Origin: Sporobolomyces roseus
Taxonomy: Eukaryota; Basidiomycota; Microbotryomycetes; Sporidiobolales; Sporidiobolaceae
Direction: 5' to 3'
Length of the DNA stretch: 23,714 bases
Assembly (NCBI GenBank): GCA_016617785.1
Contig: JADILM010000013.1
Location: 1-23,714 of the forward strand
Both the position numbers and the translations under genes were made by a program. Shown in pieces: positions 1 to 9,464 of the stretch; the first letter of the stretch is position 1, and each line of letters opens with the position of its first letter. Under the pieces are notes generated by a model. It had not been told where the DNA came from, made no database searches, and saw only the letters and a list, made by a program, of their open reading frames with translations.

Positions 1-942
1 TTTCCCATGCCAAACCTTAGGCCTTCCTTTTTAGTTATCTTCTACCACGTTGGAAGTACTGACTTCGAAGTGTTATCATTAGCTGACATTAGTTTCGAGA
101 GCCAGCGATGGTTATGGTTAGCTATTTTCTTAAGTCTAGCTATTAAAACTCCATTATTACCAGTTCACATTTGGCTAAGTCGTGCACACGTAGAGGCGCC
201 CGTTGCTGCGTCAATGGTTCTGGCTGGGTTAATTCTTAAACTAGCTACATATGGATTCCTACGAGTTCTAATTCCATTCTTACCTGAGGCTACATCATAC
301 TTCTCACCATTAGTACAAACTATTGCTGTTGTTACACTAGTGTACAGTTCATTAACTACACTACGACAAACTGACTTTAAAGTTCTTGTTGCTTACTCAT
401 CAATTGCCCACATGTCAGTAGTTGTTATTGGTCTATTCTCTAACACATTACAAGGTATCGAAGGTGCTATTCTATTAGGAATTGCCCACGGTATTGTGTC
501 ACCAGCTATGTTCATGTGTGTAGGTGGAATTCTTTACGATCGATACCACACACGTGTGATCCGATACTACCGAGGACTTACTCAGTACATGCCAATGTTC
601 TCATTACTATTCTTCCTATTCATCTTAGGAAACATGTCTACACCATTAACTGTTAACTGGGCAGGAGAATTAATGGCCTTGATGGGCTCAATTCAACGAA
701 GTCCACTAATTGGATTAGCTATGAGTTCCGGTATTGTATTCTCTGCGGCATACTCAATTTGGCTATACGCACGACTATGTAACGGTTCTTGGTCTCCTTT
801 CCTTGGTTACGCTATTGATGTAACTCGACGTGAGTTCATGGTATTATTACCATTACTAATCACTATGTTCCTATTCGGACTATTCCCTAACATCATTCTT
901 ACTGATCTACACTACTCAGTATCAACATTACTATACGAATAG
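1..942 (+). CDS. nad4: NADH dehydrogenase subunit 4, 5'-truncated
   Basis: This encodes a membrane, proton-pumping subunit of respiratory complex I (antiporter-like fold, inner mitochondrial membrane). About 300 residues are present against roughly 450-500 for the family, so the N-terminal third lies outside the window. The core motif KTPLLPVHIWLSRAHVEAP, with the conserved Lys and His of Nad4/NuoM, is followed by the segment SSIAHMSVVVIG. At least eight hydrophobic helices continue to the C-terminus, which ends LLYE-TAG. The ATG at 7 is not the start: the first 35-40 bases do not read like Nad4 and probably reflect poor sequence at a contig end. Convincing similarity begins around FLVIFYHVGSTDF. 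The last 38 coding bases and the stop are repeated downstream at 1031-1073. An AATCCCCCTT motif follows at 972. Confidence 0.95.
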   Translation, partial: FPMPNLRPSFLVIFYHVGSTDFEVLSLADISFESQRWLWLAIFLSLAIKTPLLPVHIWLSRAHVEAPVAASMVLAGLILKLATYGFLRVLIPFLPEATSYFSPLVQTIAVVTLVYSSLTTLRQTDFKVLVAYSSIAHMSVVVIGLFSNTLQGIEGAILLGIAHGIVSPAMFMCVGGILYDRYHTRVIRYYRGLTQYMPMFSLLFFLFILGNMSTPLTVNWAGELMALMGSIQRSPLIGLAMSSGIVFSAAYSIWLYARLCNGSWSPFLGYAIDVTRREFMVLLPLLITMFLFGLFPNIILTDLHYSVSTLLYE

Positions 943-971
943 TTTTAACATTACTATACAAATAGTATTAT

Positions 972-981
972 AATCCCCCTT
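972..981 (+). promoter_or_regulatory. AATCCCCCTT gene-end motif after nad4
   Basis: The exact 10-base motif lies 30 bases after the nad4 stop on the coding strand. The same motif follows nearly all other genes here on their own strand, so a role in 3' end formation or transcript stability is inferred. Confidence 0.55.
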
Positions 982-986
982 ACCAC

Positions 987-1028
987 CCCCCTCGAAGAGG
1001 GGGTAAGCTTACCCGCCCTAAGGGGCGG
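987..1028. repeat. Pair of GC-rich hairpins
   Basis: The first hairpin is CCCCCTC-GAA-GAGGGGG (987-1003) and the second is CCGCCC-TAAG-GGGCGG (1013-1028). They are joined by the palindrome GGTAAGCTTACC (1002-1013). They sit inside the duplicated nad4 3' region in otherwise AT-rich sequence, like the mobile GC clusters and double-hairpin elements known from fungal mtDNA. Confidence 0.7.
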
Positions 1029-1073
1029 TAATCTACACTACTCAGTATCAACATTACTATACGAATAGTTTTA

Positions 1074-1236
1074 TAATCCCTTTTCATCGCCAATACTTGT
1101 TCGTCTCTTATATTAATTGTATGAGCGTGTATATATATATAACCTATGTTTATATAAGTTGTATACTTCTTATTCGTTGTTTATAGTACAAGTTTACCTC
1201 TCTAGTATCATATTCTTGTTTGTCTCTTATAATAAA
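1074..1236. other. AT-rich spacer, nad4 duplication to trnP
   Basis: There is no gene here. The spacer contains a weaker AATCCCTTTT (1075) and two copies of the dispersed TCTCTTATA motif (1104-1114 and 1223-1233), the second just before the 3' end of trnP. Confidence 0.6.
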
Positions 1237-1308
1237 TCGGAGAATTGGGAATCGAACCCAAACGTTCTTCAACCCAAATGAAGCGCCCGGCCATTAGGCT
1301 TTCCTCCG
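1237..1308 (-). tRNA. trnP(ugg): tRNA-Pro (UGG)
   Basis: A full cloverleaf reads on the minus strand. The acceptor CGGAGGA pairs with TTCTCCG (one G-U). The D arm is GCC...GGC. The anticodon stem CTTCA/TGAAG encloses the loop TTTGGGT, giving anticodon UGG. The T arm is TTGGG-TTCGATT-CCCAA and the discriminator is A. The first three acceptor pairs are all Watson-Crick, so the 5' tRNA editing seen in some chytrid mitochondria is not needed. It lies just downstream of the rnl 3' end on the same strand and may be co-transcribed. Confidence 0.95.
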
Positions 1309-1669
1309 GATACTTATATATTTACCATTTAAGAAAATGGGGGGAACAATGTGGTATCATCAAGTCTAGCGACTCATTAGTATCACTCAGCTGACGCCTT
1401 GCAGCGCTTACACATGTGACCTATCAAGGACGTGGTCTACATCCTGTCGCTTGCTAGCTTCCAAAGAACAGCTTCGATCTTATATGCTTTCAGATCTTAT
1501 CCTTAACACATGTAGCTACTCTGCGATACCATTAACGTCTTTTAAACGCAACTAATAGCAGATACACCAGAGATGTGCACCTGATGGTCCTTTCGTACTA
1601 ACCAGATGTTCTTCTTATTCTATATGTCCCACCAGAAGATAGGGACCATACTGACTCACGTCGTATTGA

Positions 1670-1872
1670 CTGCCACTCAAATATTTGTATAATGTATATG
1701 AATGGCTGGACTATATTACCAATACTAGCTAAATTAACCAGTAATTGTTCTACATGTAGTCTCTGAGGTTATTTCTGCTAGTTACCTTATTACTAGACTG
1801 TGTTCCCTACGTTTAGGTCGTCCATTTAAAGGATTCTAGCATACAGTAGAATTGATTTGGGCTCTAATTTTA
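1670..1872 (-). ncRNA. Group I intron in rnl (site L2584), 203 nt, no ORF
   Basis: The intron interrupts the peptidyl-transferase loop: exon GAGTTGGGT is followed by TAAAATTAGAGCCCAA. P1 forms between exon TTGGGT and intron GCCCAA, with the expected U-G pair at the 5' splice site. The core CTCAGAGACTACA (P7 5' side) and AATATAGTCC (P7 3' side) are present. The intron ends in G1670 and is followed by TCAATACGACGTGAG. The joined product aligns base for base with E. coli 23S around U2584/U2585, a known group I insertion point. No endonuclease ORF fits. Confidence 0.88.
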
Positions 1873-3179
1873 ACCCAACTCACGTACCACTTTAATCGAC
1901 GAACAGTCGAACCCTTCCCAGCTTGTACACCAGGAGGATGTGATGAGTCGACATCGCAATTTGCTATAATATATGTGTATGTATATATAGCGATCTTAAT
2001 CTTTCAATTAAGTTAGATCATATCTCAGTCCATATTAGGACCTTAGCGTATGATCGTTGAGATCTATAATCTGCTGATTAGCCAATCTTCCAACTTTAAT
2101 TCAAATTTGAATATGGAAGCTCTAAGGCTGTCCCAGCATATAGCTAATAATAACTTGATATTACTATCAAGCAACCCCGATGTATTTGAGGTGCCAAACA
2201 GCGCTTACGATATGAACTCTTTCGCGCTATTAGCCTGTTATCCCTAGCGTAACTTATCCGTTGAACGATAGCTATACCATAATATACTATCGGTTCACTA
2301 TGCCCTACTTACGTACCTGATTGACCTGTCAGTCTCTCAGTTTAGCACACTTTTGCCATTATGCTGTTATTGATCTTACATGATCACTTAGTCCCCGTCT
2401 AAGCTATGTGTACCTATTGGACCCCTCCGATGCTTTCTTGGAGGGTACCGTCCCAGTAAAACTACCCATCAGACACTTTCCCTGTTATTTACAGGTTAGT
2501 GCATCTAAGATTTGTTGAGGTCTCTCACTTACGCCTTATCGGCTACCTCATACCTGTGACAAACGTTAGATTAACACAATATCTGACTATAGTAAAGTTG
2601 CATAGGGTCTTCCCGTCTAACTGGTGGTAAACCGCATCTGCACGGCTAGTTCAATTTCACCGGACTCAAATTTAAGACAGTGGGGGCATCGCTGTTCCTT
2701 TCATGCAGGACCGTAATTAGCGGCCAAGGAATTTCGCTACCTTAGGATCCTTATAGTTAAGACCGTCGTTTATCTCGTCTTCAAGTTTCAAAGTCATACT
2801 TCCTATTTCTAGAAAAATACAACCTCAATCACTATATCACGAGACACCGGACAGGAATCACAACCTATACGACCACTGTTAGTGTTAGCAGGCTGCTGTG
2901 TTTTAGGTAAACAGTCGCACCCCCCGATTCTGTGCCACCCCGCTATATAAAGATATAGAGGGCATCTCTTCTTGTCGAACGTACGAGATCATTTTGCCGA
3001 GTTCCTTAAATTTGATTATTCCGTCACCTTAGTATACTCTACCCGAGAACCTGTGTCGGTTTAAGGTACGGTAGCTAGATTGCATTTTTTCCTGGACCTA
3101 TATATTATAGGCCGTTTTGCAATATAATCATCGAGATGTCGCATTGGCTAATCCCTTAGATACCGCCAAACCATCTATG

Positions 3180-3198
3180 CGCCCACCTGCGGTGGGCG
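3180..3198 (-). repeat. GC hairpin inserted in rnl
   Basis: An 8-bp stem, CGCCCACC-TGC-GGTGGGCG. On the minus strand it is flanked as TCGCCCA...TGGGCGCATA, the same flanks as the hairpins at 10314, 13193 and 13685, but with a different inner stem. It therefore belongs to a dispersed family and sits in an rRNA variable loop in the sense orientation. Confidence 0.8.
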
Positions 3199-4580
3199 AC
3201 TAGATGGAATGATAACCTGAGGAAGTCTAACTTGCCCTCAGAAACCTTTCTCTTTCGGTGTGAATGATTTAACATTCATTTATGCTACTCATGCCAGCAT
3301 CCTCACTCCAGTTACCTCCAAACAATAAAATACTGCTCTTCATTAGTACTGGACGCTCTGCTACTTATTAAACCCAACTCCCGCTCCATATTAGGGTTAC
3401 AAAAGCTGGATTTATACAATGGTATTAGTGTATTGATTAAGACCCGGTATATCTTCGGCGCATGCGACCTAGACCACTGAGCTGTTACGCTTTCTTTAAA
3501 TGATGGACGCTTCCAATCCCACATCATGGCTGTATCAGGTCACACACTTCCTTAATTTCACTTGTCAATATCTTAGGGACTTTAACACATTGTTTGGGCT
3601 GTTTCCCTCTCGTCATAAGACCTTATCACCCTACGACTCACTGCCAATGAATACTTATAATCATTCCGAGGTTAACTGACCTAGATAGGGCTTTCACACC
3701 CCCCTAGTCGGCCGTTTATATCTTATCGTTAAATAAGTATAGCGGGCATGTCAATCAGTGCTGTACCTACTATAAGCTCTATATTGACGCTGCACTGCAA
3801 TGCATTTCGCAGAGAACCAGCTATCACGACGTTAGATTAGCATTTCACTCCTAACCACAGATCATCAGAGCACTATGCAACGTACATCTGTTCGGACCTA
3901 TAATCCTGCCCATGGCTAGATCACGTCGTTTCGGGTCTAATAATGCAGACTTATCCCATCCCAATATATATATTAAGATAGTCGCTTTCGCTTGGACTTA
4001 TTAATCTTGCCTACACTATTAAGTTGCTGACCCATTATGCAAAAGGTACGACATTATAACTAAATACTCTGTCTGCTTATAGGATTGCTAGTTCAGGCTC
4101 TATTTCACCAGTCATCGACTTGCTTTTAAACTTTCCTTCACAGTACTCTTCACTATCGCTAAACATATCATACTTAGCCTTGGAGGATGGTACCCCCGTA
4201 TTCGAGCAGGTTTGATGCCGCTCTACTCACTTATGTACTTAAACATAAGCTAGATGTAATAAGTAGTAAGATCCACAGGACTATTACCTTCTATGGTAGT
4301 ACCCATTCCAGAGTATTAGATTTACTAACTATATTACTAGGCTATCCTGCGTTCGCTCGCCGCTACTAACAGGGTCTCGGTTGATTTCCTTTCCTAGACT
4401 TACTACGATGTTTCGGTTCAGTCCGTAGTATTAATCACCTTGATCGATATAAATACCAATCAGGTTTATGGTTTCCCTTAAGATCGCACTAGTCATAAAA
4501 TACTAGCGCCTTTAGTGTTTCCACTTCTTTTCTGATATGCTTGCTAGTCATCCCTAACAATCCCTTTAGTCACTTGATGA

Positions 4581-4811
4581 TATATTCCACATTGTTATCG
4601 ATTCTTATTACTCTCATTTAATGATAAACATGTACATCTCTTATATATAAACATGTAAGCTATCAAATTCCGACTCCAGCCTTGGTCTTCAAATTCCGAC
4701 CCCCGCTCCAGGCCCACCCCCCGGCTTTCAAAACAAGATAAAGAAAAATAATATACATATAATACAAGTAAGTCTCTTATATTTATGTAAGAAGGGGGAT
4801 TTAATTGTTAT
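4581..4811. other. Spacer between rnl and rns
   Basis: There is no gene here. It holds two TCTCTTATAT motifs (4637-4647 and 4773-4783), a C-rich stretch, and a short direct repeat CAAATTCCGAC near 4666 and 4690. The rns gene-end motif is at 4792-4801. Confidence 0.6.
4792..4801 (-). promoter_or_regulatory. AATCCCCCTT gene-end motif after rns
   Basis: The motif reads AATCCCCCTT on the minus strand, about 10 bases past the estimated 3' end of rns. It is followed by ATAAATATAAGAGAC, the complement of the dispersed TCTCTTATAT motif. Confidence 0.55.
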
Positions 4812-6212
4812 ATTTTTCAGCAGCACGTTCCCGTACCACTCCTATATTTCGACTTCATCCAAATCGAAGTAGATAGGTCACAAAGTTTCTTCTAACCTGA
4901 TCAACTAAGCATAATAACTGAGGGTTCAGCTAAAATGTTCATAGAAGTCTGACTAGGTTCAACCAGGTTTCGCCATCTATTTTCTTTCCAGATGTGACGA
5001 GTAATTAGTACATTCCGAGTGGTATTTTCACCGTGTCGCACTACTACACGATTACTCGCAATTCCTATTTCATGTAGCCGATTGCAGGCTACAATCCGTG
5101 TGAACTCATTTGGTGATTAGCTCAGCCTCACGGCGTTGCATCATATTGTTGAGTTCTTCGCAGCACAACGGCAGCCCTACACATAAGGGTCATGGGGACC
5201 TCTCTTAGCCCTACTCTATAGCTATGTCAGCTATAAACTACTAAGTATATAATTAGTAGTAAGGATTGCGCATGTTAGCGGATTTAACCAAGCACTTGAC
5301 AGCACATGCTGAAGAGGGTCATGTAGCACCTGTCACTAGCTTAAGCTAGGATTCAAGTGTAGGTAAGGTTATGCGCGGGTCATCGCATTAAGCGTCATGC
5401 TTCACTGCGGGTTCTCGGAACCGTCTAATCATTTGGTGTTCTGTCGTGTGACTGTACTTCCCAGGCGGAGTGCTTATTGCGTTTGCTAAGAGTCCTCCTA
5501 ATATATGAAGAGCTCTAGCACTCATCGTTTAGGGCGTAGACTACCAGAGTATCTAATTCTGTTTGCTCCCTACGCTTTCGTACCTCAGTGTCAATCTCTA
5601 CCTAGTAACCTGCTTCCGCTATTGGTAGTCCTTCGAGTATCAAAGTATATCAGCACTACTCTCGAAATACTGGTTACTCCTATTGGATTCTAGCCCCTCC
5701 TTTTGCTTATTAGAGAGGCAACCTACGTACCCTTTACGCCTATTCACAACGAACAATGCTTGCCGCACCGGTGTAACCGCAACTGCTGGCACCGGGGTTG
5801 GTCGCGACTATTAGTAAAACTGGTCATTATCCTGCTTTACTATATCTATAGAGCCGAAACTCAGACCTGACATAATCAGGCGTTAGATTCTGGTTTGCAT
5901 GTTCAATCTTTCGATCATTGACAATGATTCTCCACTGCTGCCTCTAAAATTAGAGTGTGGGACTTTTCATTCTCCACTGCGGGTGTTGAGACTTTCATCC
6001 TTCACCTCCACGTCATCGCCTTGGTAAGCCATTACCTCACCAACTAGCTGCTGTGAATTAAGAGCATCAATAGGTGAATACGATTCATCCTAAAGGTAGC
6101 TTCCTAATTATACCCCCCCGTACGCCACAGTTATATAAATAACTGAAGACTTGCATGTGTCAAACAACCAGATAGCATTCGTTCGGGGCCATGATTAAGC
6201 CCTTAATTTAAT
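4812..6212 (-). rRNA. rns: Mitochondrial small subunit rRNA
   Basis: A 16S-like rRNA of about 1.4 kb on the minus strand. The 5' end resembles TTAATCATGGCCCCGAACG (near 6180-6200) and ACACATGCAAGTC. The 530 loop GTGCCAGCAGTTGCGG lies near 5780, AGATACTCTGGTAG near 5540, and GAAGTCGAAATATAGG...GGGAACGTGCTGCTG at the 3' end near 4820-4860. The ends are estimated from conserved sequence. No intron core was seen in this gene. It lies between nad3 and rnl on the same strand. Confidence 0.95.
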
Positions 6213-6369
6213 TTGAGTTTTAACTCGCTTATATCTTAACTTCATTACTACTAGTCCCTACCTTAAGTGAGGAAAGCAATAATGAATAAGATTTACATGT
6301 TCCTAATAATAAGCTAAATTATAGTATAATGTTCATCTCTTATATTGATATAAAAAGGGGGATAATAGA
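6213..6369. other. Spacer between nad3 and rns
   Basis: AT-rich, with no gene. It carries TCTCTTATATT (6336-6346) and the nad3 gene-end motif (6355-6363). No tRNA was found. Confidence 0.6.
6355..6363 (-). promoter_or_regulatory. ATCCCCCTT gene-end motif after nad3
   Basis: TTATCCCCCTTTTTAT lies 7 bases after the true nad3 stop, which is at the end of exon 2. Its position supports the intron-based gene model. Confidence 0.55.
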
Positions 6370-6981
6370 TTAAGCTTCAATTGTAGCTCGGTTAATTGAT
6401 GATCGGTGGTCTGTGAATTTCAGGGCTCCTTTACCGAACTCGTAAACGACTAATCTTCACGCCTAGGTATTTATAAAATAAGCGCGAGACAAGGACTATA
6501 TCATACCTCTATTTATACGCTGCACTTCCTACGGAAAATGGGAAGCATTATAGAGGTTTACACTTGTAGTCTCTGAGATTTATCTTCTGATTCCCAACTA
6601 GTATTTGTTTCCTAAATGCAGGCATATTAGTCTTGTTTGGTTTCAGAATATAGTGTAATAGTATACCGGACTCATTTATCCGATAGTTAGAAGTACTAAG
6701 AAAATCATGGCAACCCAGAATCCGTAAACTGATACTTGGTATAGTGTTACAGCTAATGGGTATAGAACAGCGATCTCAAGATCGAAGATTAAGAACAGAA
6801 TACCAACTAAGTAGTATTGAATAGCGAACGGTGCTCGGACTTGTCCGTAGATTGGGTTAAACCCACACTCATAAGGAGTAACTTTCTCTGTGTCAGGTCG
6901 GTGAACTGCTAATAACACGTTTAGTGCTAATAGAATTGCAACAAGTACTGGAACAAAGATGAATAATACAACCATTGTCAT
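6370..6981 (-). CDS. nad3: NADH dehydrogenase subunit 3, two exons
   Basis: Nad3 is a small membrane subunit of complex I that forms part of the quinone-site loop. Exon 1 is 6678-6981 and exon 2 is 6370-6449; joined they encode 127 aa, a normal family length. The conserved loop [10 protein letters not shown], with its Cys, is near residue 39. Reading straight through exon 1 reaches TAA after LLTIG, which would remove the conserved C-terminal tail. Splicing out 6450-6677 gives [14 protein letters not shown], the expected fungal sequence. The start ATG overlaps the nad2 stop by one base (TAATG), so the two are almost certainly co-transcribed. Confidence 0.93.
6450..6677 (-). ncRNA. Group I intron in nad3, 228 nt, no ORF
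   Basis: The 5' splice site CGGAT|AAATGAGTCCG forms a 5-bp P1 with a U-G pair at the junction. GGGAATCAG, CTCAGAGACTACA (P7 5' side) and GATATAGTCC (P7 3' side) follow in order. The intron ends in G6450, and exon 2 starts TCGTTTACGAG. The core closely resembles those of the cox1 first intron and the rnl intron, implying common descent. There is no room for a homing endonuclease. Confidence 0.9.
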
Positions 6982-8558
6982 TAGTAACCATAGATAGACA
7001 TTGCCATTAACTGAGTGCTGTTTAAGATTAGTGAAGGTTGTAGTACGAATAGAACGATAGCTGCAGTTAGTACTGCAATTAGGTAACTATGTGTACTTGT
7101 CAGGTTTAATGCACCAGAAGCGTTTGAAGCCTCAGAAGTGTCCCCTGAATCGAAGTAAAGTACTCGAACTACTCGTAAGTAGTAAGCAGCACTGATAACA
7201 CTAGTGATAATTCCAACTAGTGAGATAAAGTAGTATCCGTTGTGGATAGCTGTGTATAATACTGCATATTTAGCGAAGAATCCCATTAATGGAGGAATTC
7301 CAGCCATAGAGAATAGACAGATAATCATACTTAGAGCAAGAATAGGGTTTTGTCGGAACTGTCCAGCTAATTGTGAAATAAACTGAACATCAGTGTTAGC
7401 AGAAGCACTTGATTTGTTGTAAATTAAGTACCCGAATGCTAATAGGATTAAGAATCCGTTTAGACTTGTTACACTGTATTGGATTAAGTAGAATAAGAAC
7501 CCGTCGATTGACTCTTGTCCGCTAACAGCAAGTGCTAGTAACATGAATCCAACGTGTGAAATTGTACTGTAAGCTAATAGCCGTTTGATTCGGAATTGAG
7601 CTAATCCTACAACAGTACCGGTGATTAATGATAGTAATGAACAAACTAGTAATAGAGCTTGCCATACGTTCACTGTAACATCACCGAATGATAATCCTAA
7701 ACCGTCAGTTGTCACACATGGTGCAACACATGAACTTACTGTTAATAGTAATACAAAGATTGAGATCTTAGGCATTACAGCAAGCCAAGTTGTTACAATT
7801 GTTGGTACTCCGTCGTATACGTCAGGAGCCCAGTTGTGGAATGGAGCTGAGGCAATCTTGAATAAGAATCCTACAGTCATAATTACAAGACCTAGAACTA
7901 CACCTTGTGTCACACTGTCTGCAGATGATACAGATAGTAAGCTACTGATAGCATCAAGGTTAGTTAGACCTGTGTATCCGTAGATTAGGCTTGATCCTAG
8001 AAGAATTAAGGCTGAAGATAATGCTCCAAGTAGGAAGTATTTAAGTCCGGCAGCTGTAGCAGACTCGTTGTTCCGGTAAAGAGCAGCAAGAATGTACACA
8101 GCGAAACTTTGTAACTCAATAGCTAAGTACAGTGATACAAGATCAGTACTAGATACTAAGAATGAGGCACCAATTGTAGTGAATACAATGATCATAGGGT
8201 ACTCAGCAATTGTTGGACGTACTGACTCACCCTGAATTGGGTTAACAGTGTTTGCTGATGATGCTCATGGAAGAAGAATTAGTCCTCCGACAACGAAGAT
8301 AAAGCACTCGATTGCCATTGAAACTGTGCTAACATGGAATAATCCACTGTAAAGACTCACTCCTGAACCTAAAGTTGCAACGTAGTAAGCGTTGAACGAT
8401 AAGGCTGCAGCGAAGAAGAATGTTACAGAAGTCGCACGTGTTAGCTGTACGGGCGAAATAGCGGCCTGACCAGCAGGACGAGAAGAAGAAAGCGGTACCG
8501 CAATTAACAGAGATAATAGTGTAATAACTAGCATTGCTTTTTGATGCATTGATTTCAT
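6981..8558 (-). CDS. nad2: NADH dehydrogenase subunit 2
   Basis: An antiporter-like proton-pumping subunit of complex I. The protein is 525 aa. One in-frame TGA (8265-8267) must be read as Trp (LILLPWASS), since the frame is otherwise open across it and Nad2 homology lies on both sides. Many hydrophobic helices are visible. The conserved segments are [34 protein letters not shown] and [15 protein letters not shown]. The start ATG at 8558 begins MKSMHQKAM, and an earlier start is not needed. The stop TAA overlaps the nad3 start. Confidence 0.96.
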
Positions 8559-8662
8559 TTACTACCTTTTCTAACTAAGAGGATCAAGGAAGACGAAAAA
8601 CAAAATAACCAAATCTACAGAACTTTAAAAAATATATATATATATATATTAGTGCATTTTAA
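8559..8662. other. Spacer between trnG and nad2, with AT run
   Basis: A leader of about 100 bases upstream of nad2 (minus strand). It contains a TA dinucleotide run at about 8633-8649 and no recognised promoter. Confidence 0.5.
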
Positions 8663-8733
8663 TACGCAAGATCGGGATCGAACCGATGAGAACTCATTGG
8701 AAGTGAGCTATGTTACCACTACATCACATGCGC
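8663..8733 (-). tRNA. trnG(ucc): tRNA-Gly (UCC)
   Basis: A cloverleaf reads on the minus strand. The acceptor GCGCATG pairs with CTTGCGT, with a G-U pair at the top and one U-U mismatch at the sixth pair. The D arm is ATGT...ACAT. The anticodon stem GCTCA/TGAGT encloses loop CTTCCAA, giving anticodon UCC. The T arm is ATCGG-TTCGATC-CCGAT. It is closely followed by trnR upstream on the same strand. Confidence 0.93.
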
Positions 8734-8771
8734 CATATAAACTGGCGGGCAGTCCAAGCGTTATTGATACT

Positions 8772-8843
8772 TACACCGCGAAGGACTCGAACCTCCATCA
8801 TCTTATCCGAAGTAAGGTAGTCTACCAATTAACCTAGCAGTGC
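8772..8843 (-). tRNA. trnR(ucg): tRNA-Arg (UCG)
   Basis: A cloverleaf reads on the minus strand. The acceptor GCACTGC pairs with GCGGTGT, including G-U pairs. The anticodon loop CTTCGGA gives UCG, and the T arm is GGAGG-TTCGAGT-CCTTC. It decodes CGN, which fits the heavy use of CGA arginine codons in the genes here. Confidence 0.92.
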
Positions 8844-9319
8844 GAAAAAAGAGGCTATATAAAATATTTAACATACTTATGCGTACTTAATTTATAAATA
8901 TGTGTATATCTCTTATATTAAATTATCTTGCACAAAAGTTTATACGTATCTTATAAGTTAGTCAGATATTAAAAGAAGGCCAAAGGCCCCACTAACACAT
9001 AGGGAAAAAAGGCCATAGAATAAAAGTATTATTAATTAATAAGCTTCTCCCTGTAATACTATTCAACTGTAAAAATGAATAGGGAGGAGCGATACCTATT
9101 GATAGTATTAAAACCTTGAATGCATAAACATTAAACACTAATTAATGTTTGAAGTATTTAACAATAATATAAGATATTTATTAAACGTACCTTTCTTATA
9201 TTTAATAAATTTTCATAAGAGGACTTACCCCTTGTCCCTATGTCTAGAGTAAGGGGTGTCAAATATTATGTATACTAGAGTTGTTTATCGTCCCTCCCCA
9301 ACATTTCCACCCACCTACT

Positions 9320-9338
9320 TCCCAATCGTAGATTGGGA
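9320..9338. repeat. GC hairpin, TCCCAATC-GTA-GATTGGGA
   Basis: A perfect 8-bp stem with loop GTA, about 185 bases upstream of cox2. The same design (8-9 bp, loop GTA or TAC) recurs at 9444, 13193, 13685 and 15815. Confidence 0.8.
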
Positions 9339-9400
9339 CAGGGTTGAGAAAGGGAACATTGGACACATAATTTGGGTTAGGGTTATAATCCTTAGTCTCC

Positions 9401-9415
9401 CCCAGCATAACTGGG
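9401..9415. repeat. Hairpin CCCAG-CATAA-CTGGG
   Basis: A 5-bp stem with loop CATAA, flanked by CTCC and AG that can lengthen it. It resembles the hairpin at 13163-13180 (CCCAGCATAACCGGG). Confidence 0.7.
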
Positions 9416-9443
9416 AGCAAAAAAATTAGTTCTTTCCTCCATG

Positions 9444-9464
9444 TCCCCAATCTACGATTGGGGA
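9444..9464. repeat. GC hairpin, TCCCCAATC-TAC-GATTGGGGA
   Basis: A perfect 9-bp stem with loop TAC, 59 bases upstream of the cox2 start. It is nearly the same as the hairpin at 9320 with the loop complemented. Confidence 0.8.

Larger units (their letters stand above)
905..1073 (+). repeat. Direct duplication of the nad4 3' end around a hairpin insert
   Basis: Bases 905-947, covering the last codons and stop of nad4, recur without change at 1031-1073. A shorter imperfect third copy (AACATTACTATACAAATAG) lies at about 947-965. The copies are separated by an AATCCCCCTT motif and two GC-rich hairpins. The arrangement suggests that an element was inserted and brought a copy of the gene end with it, or that strand slippage occurred. 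The downstream copies code for nothing. Confidence 0.9.
1355..4580 (-). rRNA. rnl: Mitochondrial large subunit rRNA, with one group I intron
   Basis: Read on the minus strand, this is a 23S-like rRNA of about 3.0 kb after intron removal. Landmarks are a 5' region like AAGTGACTAAAGGGATTG near 4575, a GTAGCGGCGAGCGAAC segment near 4340-4370, and AGACGGGAAGACCC near 2610. The peptidyl-transferase region CGATGTCGACTCATCACA and GGTACGTGAGTTGGGT lies at about 1870-1960. The sarcin-loop region TTAGTACGAAAGGACC lies near 1595, and TGATACTAATGAG marks the 3' end near 1375-1390. The ends are estimated from conserved sequence and may be off by tens of bases. A GC-rich hairpin (3180-3198) is inserted in a variable region. 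Small ORFs inside it on either strand are chance shadows. Confidence 0.95.

Noticed and set aside
2050..4369. Short ORFs on both strands within 2050-4369
   Set aside because: They lie in conserved rRNA sequence and are chance open frames in rnl.
6676..6981. nad3 as a 101-codon truncated gene
   Set aside because: The missing C-terminus is found in frame after a group I intron with correct splice sites, so the TAA lies at the exon-intron border.
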